In this document: piece after piece, positions 24,740-33,878 of the stretch | Position numbering within the stretch: the first letter of the stretch is position 1 | How the letters are laid out: the number at the start of each line of letters is the position of its first letter | Source: Bacteroidales bacterium UBA2714 | Lineage (GTDB): Bacteria > Bacteroidota > Bacteroidia > Bacteroidales > P3 | Direction: 5' to 3' | Assembly: GCA_002354035.1 (NCBI GenBank) | Contig: DEKU01000060.1 | Span: 24,984 to 88,983 of the forward strand | DNA: 64,000 bases | Position numbers and translations under genes: made by a program | The notes under the pieces: generated by a model | Told to the model about the DNA's origin: nothing | Database searches by the model: none | What the model saw: only the letters and a program-made list of their open reading frames with translations

Positions 24740-25507
24740 TTATTGTTTGGGTTTGTTCTTTTTGTCGGCTTGATGGATGAGCATTCGTTTGACGATGTTT
24801 TTGAGGGATTGGGCAAGGTATTCCTTGAGGTGGGCTGGGCCCGGTTGGGTCCAGCGTTGGGGATGGGTGGTGATGAGGAGTTTAAGCCCTGACTGGCGGA
24901 GGGGTGAGCGGGGATTGGTGAGTTGGGCGATGATTTGGTCGGTGGTGTGGAAGGAGAGTCCCCGACGTGTCCAGTCATCTTGATGGTGGGGTATTTTGTC
25001 GCGGCGGCTGACGTTGTAGCCGTCCCAGCGGCGGCCGGTGTCGGTGATGTAGAGGGTGGTGGTGAAGTCTGTGTCGAAGTAGGGTTCGTTGGTTATGCCG
25101 AGGGTGTGGTAGTCGTAGCTTTGCCAGAGGTCGCGGCTGTCGTAGGGGCTGCGTGGGGAGCCGTGCATGCAGATGGAGGTGATGGGTGCCAGCGTTCGAA
25201 GTTGTTGCAGGTTTTTACAGAAGTCTTGGTAGGCTGCGACGATGTCGCCTCGGCATGTGGTGAGGGATTCGTAGTGGTAGCCAATTTCGTGCCCCAGGGC
25301 ATGGATTTGTTGTATGATTTGGGGGTTGTAGCTTTCGGGGACGGTTCGGAAGTAGTAGGTGGCTTTCAGGTTGAGCTGATGTTCTATCTGTGCGGTGCGT
25401 AGCGAGTTGGCCGGCAGCAGGTCGACGTCGTGGCGCAGGGTGAAGGGGATATTGCTCTGGACGAGGGCGGTGAGGAGTTGTCGGTATTTGTCTAAGGTGA
25501 AGTCCAT
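24740..25507 (-). CDS. Polysaccharide deacetylase-like protein
   Basis: I chose the ATG at 25507 because the frame upstream is a shadow of the next gene. The 255-residue protein begins FTLRHDVDLLPAN, a NodB-type motif 1, and contains GHEIGYHYESL, ICMHGSPRSPYDS and LLITTHPQRW. This is the pattern of the polysaccharide deacetylase-like proteins found in capsule clusters. It may remove an acetyl group from a sugar. The motif is less canonical than in characterised enzymes, so activity is uncertain. Confidence 0.72.
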   Translation of the reverse strand: MDFTLDKYRQLLTALVQSNIPFTLRHDVDLLPANSLRTAQIEHQLNLKATYYFRTVPESYNPQIIQQIHALGHEIGYHYESLTTCRGDIVAAYQDFCKNLQQLRTLAPITSICMHGSPRSPYDSRDLWQSYDYHTLGITNEPYFDTDFTTTLYITDTGRRWDGYNVSRRDKIPHHQDDWTRRGLSFHTTDQIIAQLTNPRSPLRQSGLKLLITTHPQRWTQPGPAHLKEYLAQSLKNIVKRMLIHQADKKNKPKQ

Positions 25508-25512
25508 AGGGT

Positions 25513-26535
25513 TTATAGTGTGGTGAGAATTTGGACGATTTGGTTGTTGATGTCGCCTATTTGTGTGTAATATTGTTCGCGTCGTTGTTGCCACAGCTCT
25601 TTTTGAGGGTTGGAGGCCAGGTTCTGGGCTTGGGCGATGGCTCGTTCGGGGTCGGCAATGTTGTAGAGGAGGTTGTGCTGGTTTTGCAACATGATGAAAT
25701 TCGACATGTCGTCGGGGCCGACAAATGAGTTGGAACGGATGGCGGGTGTGCCGAGTAGTGCTGCCTCGGCCGACATGGTTTGTGAGTCGCCTACATACAG
25801 GTTGGCGCCGCTGAGCACATGGTGGATGAGAGCGGCCGGGGTGGGTAGCTGGTACTGGGCCAGTTGTTGGGGTAGCGGCTTTTCGGAGGAGATATAGACG
25901 GTGAGGTATTGGGAGAGGGTGCTGACGAGTTTCTCTTTTTGCTGCTGGGTGAATCCGTATCGACCCACATCGTGGTTGGCCTGCCATCCAACGAAACGCA
26001 GTACGGCGTAAGGCTGCTGTAGGTTGTAGCGTTGGATGACCGTGGGGTCGGGTTGGAATACCGATGGAGCAAGGTAGCAGTCCTCGAATATCCCCGCTAC
26101 ACGGATGTGCTTTTTACCATAGTCCAGTTTGAAGGATTGGGGTGTGATTACCCTTGTGCAGATTGGTACCACAAACCGGTTGTTGATCGTGACCACCTCG
26201 GAGTCGATGAAGATGACTGATTTGTGATGCAGGAGTTTGGCTGTGAAAGTGCCATACCACGACCCCTTGGACACTATGATGTCGGGGTTGTAGCGTCGAG
26301 CAATGGCAAGGTAATTCTTGATTAGCGAGAATGTGCCAAGAATCTTGGTTGCCATGCTTTTATGGTGTTTGCCAAAGATGGTGTAGGGTATATTTTCTTC
26401 TTTCAGTACGTTGAGTAGAACATCTTTGTCGCGAGCCAGAACAAGGATTTGGTGCCCTTGTTGCTGGAGGATTTGCATGATGTATTTGAACTGGTAGTAG
26501 TGCTTTGGGTGATTGAGCTCAAAAATGTATTTCAC
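25513..26535 (-). CDS. DUF354-family glycosyltransferase-like protein
   Basis: The 340-residue protein begins YIFELNHPKHYYQFKYIM and has VSKGSWYGTFTAKLL and LSGANLYVGDSQTMSAEAALLGTPAIR. This is the conserved core of DUF354 proteins, which have a GT-B fold related to UDP-GlcNAc 2-epimerase and MurG. In polysaccharide clusters they are assumed to be glycosyltransferases or epimerases. It starts 12 bases downstream of the acyltransferase gene and is followed by the deacetylase-like gene after 5 bases. Confidence 0.8.
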   Translation of the reverse strand: MKYIFELNHPKHYYQFKYIMQILQQQGHQILVLARDKDVLLNVLKEENIPYTIFGKHHKSMATKILGTFSLIKNYLAIARRYNPDIIVSKGSWYGTFTAKLLHHKSVIFIDSEVVTINNRFVVPICTRVITPQSFKLDYGKKHIRVAGIFEDCYLAPSVFQPDPTVIQRYNLQQPYAVLRFVGWQANHDVGRYGFTQQQKEKLVSTLSQYLTVYISSEKPLPQQLAQYQLPTPAALIHHVLSGANLYVGDSQTMSAEAALLGTPAIRSNSFVGPDDMSNFIMLQNQHNLLYNIADPERAIAQAQNLASNPQKELWQQRREQYYTQIGDINNQIVQILTTL

Positions 26536-26547
26536 GGTGAGACTGTT

Positions 26548-27048
26548 TTAATTGTTTGAGGTGCTGTTGGGCTGGTATGTTTTGACGACTTTGGCGGGTG
26601 ATCCGACGGCAACGCTGTAGGGTGGTATGTCGTGTGTGACGAGACTTCCGGCGCCGATGATGGCTCCTTCGCCGATGGTGACACCAGGCATGATAATGCT
26701 GCCGATTCCGATATGGCAGTTGTCTTTGAGTACCACTTTGGCGGTTTTGAAAGGCCAGTCTTTGGCTTTGATGCCAGGCGTGTAGCATTCCATGTCGCGT
26801 TTGTGGCAAATGATTTTAACACCGTAAGTGATGAATACGCCACTTCCGATTTCGATGAGTTCGGGGTTGTGGTCGTCGAGTAGCACGTTTCGAGCGATTC
26901 TGCTGTTTTTGCCGATTTTTACTCCTCGAAGACGGTGGATGGTCGTGGTCACCTGATGGGGAAAGGTGAACATGGCAATGTCGGAGAGGGTGTGTGTCCA
27001 GATGCCTTTGAGGATTGATTTCAATGTGCGTCGTTCAACGTATTGCAT
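26548..27048 (-). CDS. Hexapeptide-repeat acyltransferase
   Basis: From the ATG at 27048 (MQYVERRTLKSI) the protein has 166 residues. A longer start would overlap the preceding gene. Left-handed beta-helix repeats are clear (IGKNSRIARNVLLDD, HIGIGSIIMPGVTIGEGAI, IIGAGSLVTHDI), and the C-terminal IPPYSVAVGSPAKVVK is typical of maltose or serine acetyltransferase-like enzymes. It probably O- or N-acetylates a sugar in the polysaccharide using acetyl-CoA. Confidence 0.85.
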   Translation of the reverse strand: MQYVERRTLKSILKGIWTHTLSDIAMFTFPHQVTTTIHRLRGVKIGKNSRIARNVLLDDHNPELIEIGSGVFITYGVKIICHKRDMECYTPGIKAKDWPFKTAKVVLKDNCHIGIGSIIMPGVTIGEGAIIGAGSLVTHDIPPYSVAVGSPAKVVKTYQPNSTSNN

Positions 27049-27106
27049 GATTTGTCGGGTTGTTGAGACGTGGTTGATGGGTTCTGTGGTGCCGGGAAGA
27101 GGTGGA

Positions 27107-28312
27107 TTAGTCGATGCAGTCTTCGATGGAGTTGAAACCATAGAAGGCGGGAATGCCCGACTTGAGGTGTTCCCTCAGGTCCGGGCTGTCCAACACGAGA
27201 TGGTTATCTTCGTTTATTATTGTTTCTTGCCGCACGAGTTGGGCCCACTGCAGGATTTCGTCGATGGTAGGTGTATGAATGTTTAGTTTTTCGGCCATCC
27301 ATTTCGCGATACAGTTACCGTAGTAGATGTCGTCGAGGAAGAACCGGTGGTTGCGGTCTATCTCCCAAAGCCCGTCAGCATTCTGAACAACAGGAGTACC
27401 GATAGATATGAGGGTTTGGGAAGTGATGAAAGACTCCTTGATGTCGGTGTTGTGGGATTGATAGGAAAACCGCTCTAATGCAAGGTAGTCCATCATGTAA
27501 TGATAGTCTTTTTCTGGGTGGAGAGTTATGATGGCATTACGGATTTGGGAGTAGTCGTCATCCAGTCGGGCAAGCAGCTGTGCCGAGATGTCGTCATAGT
27601 CTTTGTAGAACCACGGCACATCTTCCCTTCTCTTCCAGGTTTTCCCATATACTTTGTACAGGCCAAGGCAGCGCGAAGTGTGGATAATCTGGTTGTCGAC
27701 GGAGAGGGTCAGCGACAGGAAGTTGTCGCTTTGCTCCACTTTCCCTTTGCCAAACCAGTGATAGCAAATGTGGTCGAGAAGCTCTTCGTTGATTTGAGGG
27801 AAGAACTCATGGGGCGAGCAGGCGGCATAGTTCACTGCCTTGCAACCATAGGTGACGCCCGTTTGGCCGTATTTGATGATGCGGCATACCCATGGGATAA
27901 GGCCAAAGGCAAAGGTGACAATGTTGTGGAGGTTGTATAGATTCTTCACCTCGTCAACCATCCAGTTCCATCCCCCTTGGCCATAAAGTGTGCCCACAAA
28001 AACGGTCTTCTCCCTGTTTATGTAAGGTGCAATATTGTGCAGGGCAACGCGGTATTTGTGTACCGGCATGCAGAATACGATGTAGTCGGCTTCGGGTATG
28101 AGTGATTCGGCATCGCTGGAGGCGCGGCTCAGCGTGCCGGAATAGGTGCCCAGAATATCGCCCTGGGGGTTGTGCCATTCGAGGTCAATTTGATTGTGCC
28201 ATTGCTCAGGTCTGGAAGTATAGATCGATACATCAAACATCGATCTGTTCAGCAGTGGTATCAGAGTGTGGGCGCTGCTTCCGCCCCCACATATTACGAG
28301 TTTCTTTTTCAT
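27107..28312 (-). CDS. Opine-type (octopine/nopaline) dehydrogenase-like protein
   Basis: From the ATG at 28312 the protein has 401 residues. An N-terminal Rossmann motif (LVICGGGSSAHTLIPLL) is followed by a helical C-terminal domain with TLSVDNQIIHTSRCLG and YYGNCIAKWMAE. This matches the NAD/NADP octopine dehydrogenase family, which reductively joins a keto acid to an amino group. Its start overlaps the stop of the CapK-like gene (ATGA). An opine synthase within a glycan locus could make an N-(1-carboxyethyl) amino acid or amino sugar decoration; that role is inferred. Confidence 0.75.
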   Translation of the reverse strand: MKKKLVICGGGSSAHTLIPLLNRSMFDVSIYTSRPEQWHNQIDLEWHNPQGDILGTYSGTLSRASSDAESLIPEADYIVFCMPVHKYRVALHNIAPYINREKTVFVGTLYGQGGWNWMVDEVKNLYNLHNIVTFAFGLIPWVCRIIKYGQTGVTYGCKAVNYAACSPHEFFPQINEELLDHICYHWFGKGKVEQSDNFLSLTLSVDNQIIHTSRCLGLYKVYGKTWKRREDVPWFYKDYDDISAQLLARLDDDYSQIRNAIITLHPEKDYHYMMDYLALERFSYQSHNTDIKESFITSQTLISIGTPVVQNADGLWEIDRNHRFFLDDIYYGNCIAKWMAEKLNIHTPTIDEILQWAQLVRQETIINEDNHLVLDSPDLREHLKSGIPAFYGFNSIEDCID

Positions 28313-29712
28313 GCGTAGGAATGTTCGTATTCGGAAATGCAATAGTCTTCCTTCCCTGATGGTAGACAGGGAATATCGTTTACAAACTGGAGACTCACTT
28401 CCGATTCCTTGAAATGTTTACGGTAGTTCTCTAAAATATAGTTGAATTGCTCTTTGGGCTCATCCCCATTCTTAAGCTTGATAAGGATAGCGATGTCCCC
28501 CTGGCGGTCCTGCCGGATTTGGTATTTGTCAATCTTGTTATACAGCTCCCGGTGTTCCGGTATCTGGAAGTTGAGGTCGGGGTATAACATAATGGGGAGC
28601 ATGGTGGGAGAGATGGGGGTGCCCTGCTTGTTGTACATCAGCCGTCCAGCCCGGCCCATCACCTCGCCGATCAGCCGGGTGCCGCGGCCGCACGAGCATC
28701 GCTCCTTTTTAATGTAAGCCATATCGCCCACATGGTAGCGCAAAAATGGGAAAGCATAGTTGTCCAAATCTGTAGTGCACACATGCCCGATTTCTCCATC
28801 CGGGAGCGGACGGCCCTCCCTGTCCGTAATCTCTATTATGCAAGCCTCCTCCGTAATATGCAGCCCCTCGTGGCGGGGACACTCGTGCGAGAGGATTCCC
28901 CCGTCGCCAGCACCGTAAGCGTCGTAAACAGGAGCCTTGAAAACCCCCTCCAACTTCCGTCGGTATTCGTCCACCAGCACCTCGCCGGTAGTCAGCACCG
29001 CCTTGATGGGGCAGACGGGCAGCCCGTGCTCCTTGATATAGCGTGCCAGGATGTACAACGCCGAGCCGTAACCCCGCAGTGCCGAAGGCCTAATCCTCAT
29101 CAAGCTCTCATAGTGCGACTGCAAACACTCCTCCGTCACATCCGCACTGCTGAACTTATGATTGCGCATTATGATGCTATCGTACAAACCCTTGGGCGAC
29201 AAAAAAACCTTCTTCTGATTGATAGAATTCCCCCCAAACGAGAAAATTTTGTCGCCCAGATGCACACCGTACCAACCCCAGGCCCTCAGTGTCGAAGCCT
29301 TCCAGCTGCTCCATTCGTCAGCATCCGTGCAGAAATCCAGCGGTGTGCCCGTGCTGCCACCTGTCGAACTCCGTCTCAGCCGCTTCGGGTCCACAGCCCG
29401 GCTCAACATATTGTCGTAATTCTCTCGAATAATCTGCTTGGTCAGCACCGGCAACACCCTCAAATCCTCTCGGGTGCGGATATCCTCCGGCCGGACTCCA
29501 AGCCCGTCGAACAGCTGCTTGTAGTAAGGAACCGTCTCGTAACAATGCTTCACCAGCCGCTGGAGCTTGGCGTCCTGAATGGCCTTAATCTTCTCCTCCG
29601 GCAAAAAGTCCTCCCTCTGCATCCTTCTCAACTCTGCCGCCACACGGCTCCCACCTGCCAAATCGCCCATGGGAAGAAACAAATACCTGTCCAAAAAATT
29701 ATACAGACTCAT
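28309..29712 (-). CDS. CapK/phenylacetate-CoA ligase-like adenylating enzyme
   Basis: The protein has 467 residues from ATG 29712 (MSLYNFLDRYLFLP); an ATG three codons upstream is possible. It has the adenylate-forming P-loop SSTGGSTGTPLDF, YDAYGAGDGGILSHECP and LRYHVGDMAYIKK. A Cys pair (RCSCGRGTRLIG) is also present. CapK-like proteins occur in capsule and O-antigen loci but their substrates are mostly unknown. It may activate a carboxylic acid for attachment to the glycan. It sits directly before the opine dehydrogenase gene, so the two may act in sequence. Confidence 0.83.
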   Translation of the reverse strand: MSLYNFLDRYLFLPMGDLAGGSRVAAELRRMQREDFLPEEKIKAIQDAKLQRLVKHCYETVPYYKQLFDGLGVRPEDIRTREDLRVLPVLTKQIIRENYDNMLSRAVDPKRLRRSSTGGSTGTPLDFCTDADEWSSWKASTLRAWGWYGVHLGDKIFSFGGNSINQKKVFLSPKGLYDSIIMRNHKFSSADVTEECLQSHYESLMRIRPSALRGYGSALYILARYIKEHGLPVCPIKAVLTTGEVLVDEYRRKLEGVFKAPVYDAYGAGDGGILSHECPRHEGLHITEEACIIEITDREGRPLPDGEIGHVCTTDLDNYAFPFLRYHVGDMAYIKKERCSCGRGTRLIGEVMGRAGRLMYNKQGTPISPTMLPIMLYPDLNFQIPEHRELYNKIDKYQIRQDRQGDIAILIKLKNGDEPKEQFNYILENYRKHFKESEVSLQFVNDIPCLPSGKEDYCISEYEHSYA

Positions 29713-30628
29713 AAATATCAATGATTTTTCTGGCTATACACTCAGTAGTGATACCGTATTCCTCAATCCGCTCCCGACCGCTGGTGCGACCCCCGCGCTG
29801 CAAAGCCTGCGCCAAGCCCAGCGCCAGCGCCCGTGTGTCGCCACAAGGAGCCACATACGTACCCTCCACCCCTTGCGTAATCCACTTCACATCCCCCACA
29901 TCCGTGCTCACCACAGGGCAGTTGCACGCCATCGCCTCCTTCATTACATTCGGCGAACCCTCCGACTCCGACGTAAGCAGCATCACGTCCGCCGCGCAAA
30001 AATACTTCACCATCTCATCGTGCGGCTTATTGTAGACCGGATACAGACACACACCCTCGTCCTTCAGCAGCTCCACCGCCTCCTGCGCCCACTCAAACCG
30101 CTTCTCTACCCGCGACGGGTCCGAACACCAAATCACATACCTCTTGTTGGGTAAGAAACCGCACGCCCTGCGCGCCTCATCCTGTGGCATGATGGCAAAC
30201 TGACTTAGATTCACCCCGTTCGGCACCACAGGCAACGCCATACCCAGCTGGTCCGCCGTCCGCTGCGACTTTACAATTGTCGCGTCCCACAAATGCTTGA
30301 TGCAAAACCTTACCCACTTCAACTTGAAATTCTTGTGCGGAAAACTGCCCAGAATTGAAACCACCACCCGCGCACGAGAGCCCAACGTGGCCAGCCACGC
30401 CACCACTCCGCACACCGAATAGTGCGCATGCACTATGTCCGCATTTTCGCTCCTCACCACCTTCCGCAGCTGCCCCACCGCGCGCGCATACGACCGCCAG
30501 CCCTTGCCCCGCACTGGGAAAAGCACCATCTCCAGTCCCTCCTCTCGGAGCGACTCAAACTGCGACCGCACAAACGCGCTCACACCACCTACACGCTTGT
30601 TACCGCTTGCAACAAATATTACCTTCAT
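29699..30628 (-). CDS. Glycosyltransferase, family 4-like
   Basis: The 309-residue GT-B protein begins VIFVASGNKRVGGVSAFV and has ADIVHAHYSV and VVPNGVNLSQF. The GT4 donor-site motif is SESEGSPNVMKEAMACNCPVV. It transfers a sugar from a nucleotide donor to the lipid-linked chain at the cytoplasmic membrane face. It starts one base before the end of the epimerase gene and ends inside the start of the CapK-like gene, so this set is tightly coupled. The sugar is unknown. Confidence 0.87.
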   Translation of the reverse strand: MKVIFVASGNKRVGGVSAFVRSQFESLREEGLEMVLFPVRGKGWRSYARAVGQLRKVVRSENADIVHAHYSVCGVVAWLATLGSRARVVVSILGSFPHKNFKLKWVRFCIKHLWDATIVKSQRTADQLGMALPVVPNGVNLSQFAIMPQDEARRACGFLPNKRYVIWCSDPSRVEKRFEWAQEAVELLKDEGVCLYPVYNKPHDEMVKYFCAADVMLLTSESEGSPNVMKEAMACNCPVVSTDVGDVKWITQGVEGTYVAPCGDTRALALGLAQALQRGGRTSGRERIEEYGITTECIARKIIDIYESV

Positions 30629-31645
30629 CTATCTGAGATTATTCCAGTACCACTCGCACGCCTTGGCAAAACCCCTCAGCGCATCATACTCTGGCTCATA
30701 CCCCAGCACCCGCCTTGCTTTCTCAATCGACGCCTGCGAATGCGGAATATCGCCCGGCCGGTTGTCGCGATACGTAGGCTCTATGCTCCCGATCGCACCG
30801 TCAAAACGCGACAAATTCCCCCGCAGGCACGCAAACAACTCGTTCAGCGTCGTGTTGCCCCCGTAAGCCACGTTGAACACCGCATCCCGTGGAGCATCCT
30901 CCGGCAGCTTCGCGTTATACTCCGCTAACCGACTTTGCAACACATCGCTCGGCGTCAGCGCCGCTCGCCAGTTGGCCTGAATAACATTGTCCACATACGT
31001 AAAGTCTCTCGAATAACTCCCGTCCCCGTTGATAAACGGCGACTGATGTGCCATCAAGGCCTTAACCCACAGCGGAATCACCGCCGCGTAGGCCCCGTTC
31101 GGGTCCTGCCTGCGGCCGAACACATTGAAATACCGCAGACCCACCGTTTCCATGCCATACAGATTCGAAAACACATTGGCGTAAAGCTCGTCAACCAACT
31201 TCGTGATGGCGTAAGGCGAGAGCGGACGTCCAATCAGATGCTCCCTCTTCGGCAACGCCTTGCTGTCGCCATACGTCGACGAACTGGCCGCATACACAAA
31301 CCTGCCCACCCCCGCGTCGCGCGCTGCCACCAGCATATTCAAAAACCCGTCCACATTGTTCGCATTAGTATTGATAGGGTCGTTGATGCTGCGGGGCACA
31401 CTGCCCAGCGCCGCCTCGTGCAGCACAACGTCGCAGCCCTCCACCGCCCTCCGGCAAGTGTCAAGATCCCTGATGTCACCCTCCACAAACCGGAAAGACG
31501 GCTTCCCCAGCAAATGCTCAATATTGCGCTGGAAACCCGTTGAGAGATTGTCCAAACACACCACATCGAAACCCTCACCAACAAAATATTCACACAAGTT
31601 CGACCCGATAAATCCAGCCCCTCCAGTAATGATTATTTTTGTCAT
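30629..31645 (-). CDS. UDP-GlcNAc C4-epimerase-like (WbpP/TviC type)
   Basis: The 338-residue short-chain dehydrogenase has the NAD motif TGGAGFIGSNL, VLHEAALGSVPRSI and the catalytic SSSTYGDS plus SPYAITK (YxxxK). It also has LRYFNVFGRRQDPNGAYAAV and SRDFTYVDNV. The layout matches WbpP-type epimerases, which interconvert UDP-GlcNAc or UDP-GlcNAcA with the galacto forms. It would supply a GalNAc or GalNAcA donor. The coding strand is unusually rich in G and T, like its neighbours at 28.3-32.7 kb. Confidence 0.88.
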   Translation of the reverse strand: MTKIIITGGAGFIGSNLCEYFVGEGFDVVCLDNLSTGFQRNIEHLLGKPSFRFVEGDIRDLDTCRRAVEGCDVVLHEAALGSVPRSINDPINTNANNVDGFLNMLVAARDAGVGRFVYAASSSTYGDSKALPKREHLIGRPLSPYAITKLVDELYANVFSNLYGMETVGLRYFNVFGRRQDPNGAYAAVIPLWVKALMAHQSPFINGDGSYSRDFTYVDNVIQANWRAALTPSDVLQSRLAEYNAKLPEDAPRDAVFNVAYGGNTTLNELFACLRGNLSRFDGAIGSIEPTYRDNRPGDIPHSQASIEKARRVLGYEPEYDALRGFAKACEWYWNNLR

Positions 31646-31686
31646 AGAAATAAAACAGTGATAAAATACAAATTAATAAGAAACAA

Positions 31687-32697
31687 TCAACCTAAATTCA
31701 AACGTCGTTTGATGCGTTCGAAATCCTCGCGGATACCCTCCGCCGAACAGCGCTGCCATGCCTTGTTGTCCGGCTCATAGTTGGCCTCCACAACCACCCA
31801 GCCCTCGTTCGTGAGCGCCATATCCCAGCCCACAAAACGGATGTCTGTAAGCATCTTGGCCATACGCTTCACCGTCTCCAGCATCTCGTCCCAGCGGGGA
31901 ATGGTCACCCCCACCAGCGGGACCCCCGTGTCGGGATGTGTCGAGTACTGACCCTTGTCCTTGCTCACCGCGCGCAGCGTCCTGCCCGACCTCACATCCA
32001 CCGTCACCGAGATACCCCCAGCGCTGTAATTGTCTACCACCGTCCCACCACGGCCGATGCGCCACGTGGGCCACAGCGGCTCAACCTCGTCGTCGAACCG
32101 CACCGTGTTTATGCGTACCGTGTTGACAGAGCCAGGATGCACAGCCGCCATAAAGTCGGCCTGTTTGATCCGCTCCTCGGCCATAAATCCCTCGCTATAG
32201 CTGGACACAAGGCCGGCCAGTTCGGTGTCGTCATATTTCGACGCCTCCACCAAGCACACACCCCTACCTTCGCACTCCGAAATAGGTTTCAGGATTACAC
32301 TGCCGTGTCTGCGAGCAAACTCCACAAAGGCCGCCTTGCTTTGGGGTAAACCGGCCTCGCCCTGACTGATGGCCAGGACGTCGCGGTGGTAGTAGTCTTT
32401 GAAAAAGCGGTAGCATTTCGCTTTGTCGCTCAGGACAGACGTCTCGGTCACGTTGTTCACCTTCCGCAGAAAGAGGATGTCCTCTTTGCGTGGCACAAGA
32501 TTCTTCCGTTGTTCTTCGGTCAATGTGATATAGTTGTAATATTCAAGTTCATCCAATGAGAAGTGCTTGAAGAAGTAAGCTTTGAGCAGAATGGAGTAAT
32601 GCCTAATCCATGTGGCGGGATTATGTACACCGCTCCTGCGTAAGTATTTGTTGGTCCATCGGTTGAAACGGAATACTTTCTTGATGTATGGGTTCAT
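31687..32697 (-). CDS. Sugar-transfer-associated ATP-grasp protein
   Basis: From ATG 32697 (MNPYIKKVFRFN) the protein has 336 residues. The ATP-grasp elements are GSVILKPISECEGRGV, FMAEERIKQ, VNTVRINTVRF and FVGWDMALTNEGWVVVEAN. The family (PF14397-like) is common in capsule loci. It is thought to form an amide or ester between a carboxylate and a glycan or aglycone amine. It is one of three unrelated ATP-grasp enzymes in this locus. A 68-base gap separates it from the preceding glycosyltransferase gene. Confidence 0.8.
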   Translation of the reverse strand: MNPYIKKVFRFNRWTNKYLRRSGVHNPATWIRHYSILLKAYFFKHFSLDELEYYNYITLTEEQRKNLVPRKEDILFLRKVNNVTETSVLSDKAKCYRFFKDYYHRDVLAISQGEAGLPQSKAAFVEFARRHGSVILKPISECEGRGVCLVEASKYDDTELAGLVSSYSEGFMAEERIKQADFMAAVHPGSVNTVRINTVRFDDEVEPLWPTWRIGRGGTVVDNYSAGGISVTVDVRSGRTLRAVSKDKGQYSTHPDTGVPLVGVTIPRWDEMLETVKRMAKMLTDIRFVGWDMALTNEGWVVVEANYEPDNKAWQRCSAEGIREDFERIKRRLNLG

Positions 32698-32765
32698 TGT
32701 AAAAATGTATGTTTTGATGCTTTGAAAAACGGGTGGCATCCCTCCGACTTTTTGAAAAGGGGAGT

Positions 32766-33848
32766 TTAGTGGCTAACTGAGGAATAGATTTGTGCCAGTG
32801 AGGCGATGTGGTGTTGGATGCTGTATACTTGTCTTACTTCGTTGGCGCTGGCCAGGGCTTTCTGTTGATAGGTATCTCTGTTAGCCAAAAAATCATTGAA
32901 CACTTGGAGGAGTGATTGTTCGTCGTCTGTTTTGTATAGGGTGGCCCATTTGCCGTCGCGGGTGATTTCTTTCATGGTGCACCAATCGTTGACGAAGGTG
33001 GGGAGGCTGGAGGCGATGGCTTCGATAACGGCGAGGCCGAAGCTGTCGTGGCGTGTGGAGTAGATGAATGCGTCCATGGTGCTCAGTATTTGGGGCACGT
33101 TGTGGCAGAGGCCGGCGAAGGTGACGTGCTGCTCGAGGCCGTGAGCGCTGCAATAGTCGACGCAGGCGTTGTAGAGCTCCATCTCGTTGGGGCGGGCGGC
33201 GCCGACGAAGGTGAAGTGGAAGTCGACTTGGGCGTCCTTTAACAGTTTGAGGAATCGGCAGATGAGCAGTTGATTCCGGCCGTCGCCAAAGCTGCCTACC
33301 ATACAGAGGGCGAGGGTTGAGCGGTTGGAAGTATGGTTAGGGGTATGTTGAAATTTGTCGAAGTTGATGCCGTTGTGGACTACGGCCATTTTGGCGTCGA
33401 GGCCGAAGTCGCCCCGTTCGACGAATGCCTTTTTCAGTTGTTGGCTGACAAAGATGATGCGGTCGGAGCCTTTAAAGATGAACCACCTCAGCAGTTTGGG
33501 GGCGTTGAGGAAACCGAAGCCGTGGAAGGTGGTTATCACTTTGACGCCGGTGAACCATGAGCAGAGTATGGCTATGATAGCATTGAGGGAGGTCTGGGCA
33601 TGAAGGATGTCGATGTGGTGCTTGCGGATGGTTTTGCGCAGTCGACAGAAGTATAGTAGCCAGCTTTTCTTACGTGGGACTTTAAGCATGTCCGCGCTTG
33701 TGGCGGCCATCTGTTGCGAGAGTACCCCTTCTTTCCGGTATAGGCAGACGGCCTCAAAAGGAAGTTCCGCTTTTCGAGCAAACACATCAAGGGCCAAGGT
33801 TTCAGCCCCTCCACGGTTTAATGCCCCAAAAAAGAATGCTACTTTCAT
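32766..33848 (-). CDS. Glycosyltransferase, family 4-like
   Basis: The 360-residue GT-B protein has VAFFFGALNRGGAETLALDV at the N-terminus, DILHAQTSLNAI, VHNGINFDKF and the donor-site ESFGL-type motif RHDSFGLAVIEAIASSLP. It is a cytoplasmic retaining glycosyltransferase. It starts 30 bases downstream of the membrane protein gene and is followed by an ATP-grasp gene. Acceptor and donor are unknown. Confidence 0.87.
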   Translation of the reverse strand: MKVAFFFGALNRGGAETLALDVFARKAELPFEAVCLYRKEGVLSQQMAATSADMLKVPRKKSWLLYFCRLRKTIRKHHIDILHAQTSLNAIIAILCSWFTGVKVITTFHGFGFLNAPKLLRWFIFKGSDRIIFVSQQLKKAFVERGDFGLDAKMAVVHNGINFDKFQHTPNHTSNRSTLALCMVGSFGDGRNQLLICRFLKLLKDAQVDFHFTFVGAARPNEMELYNACVDYCSAHGLEQHVTFAGLCHNVPQILSTMDAFIYSTRHDSFGLAVIEAIASSLPTFVNDWCTMKEITRDGKWATLYKTDDEQSLLQVFNDFLANRDTYQQKALASANEVRQVYSIQHHIASLAQIYSSVSH

Positions 33849-33878
33849 TTACTTGAGATTGTCATTCAAGGCGTTCGG

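Noticed and set aside
28732..29724. Plus-strand 330-codon ORF opposite the CapK-like gene
   Set aside because: Arg/Pro/His-rich antisense translation. The minus strand carries all adenylate-forming motifs.
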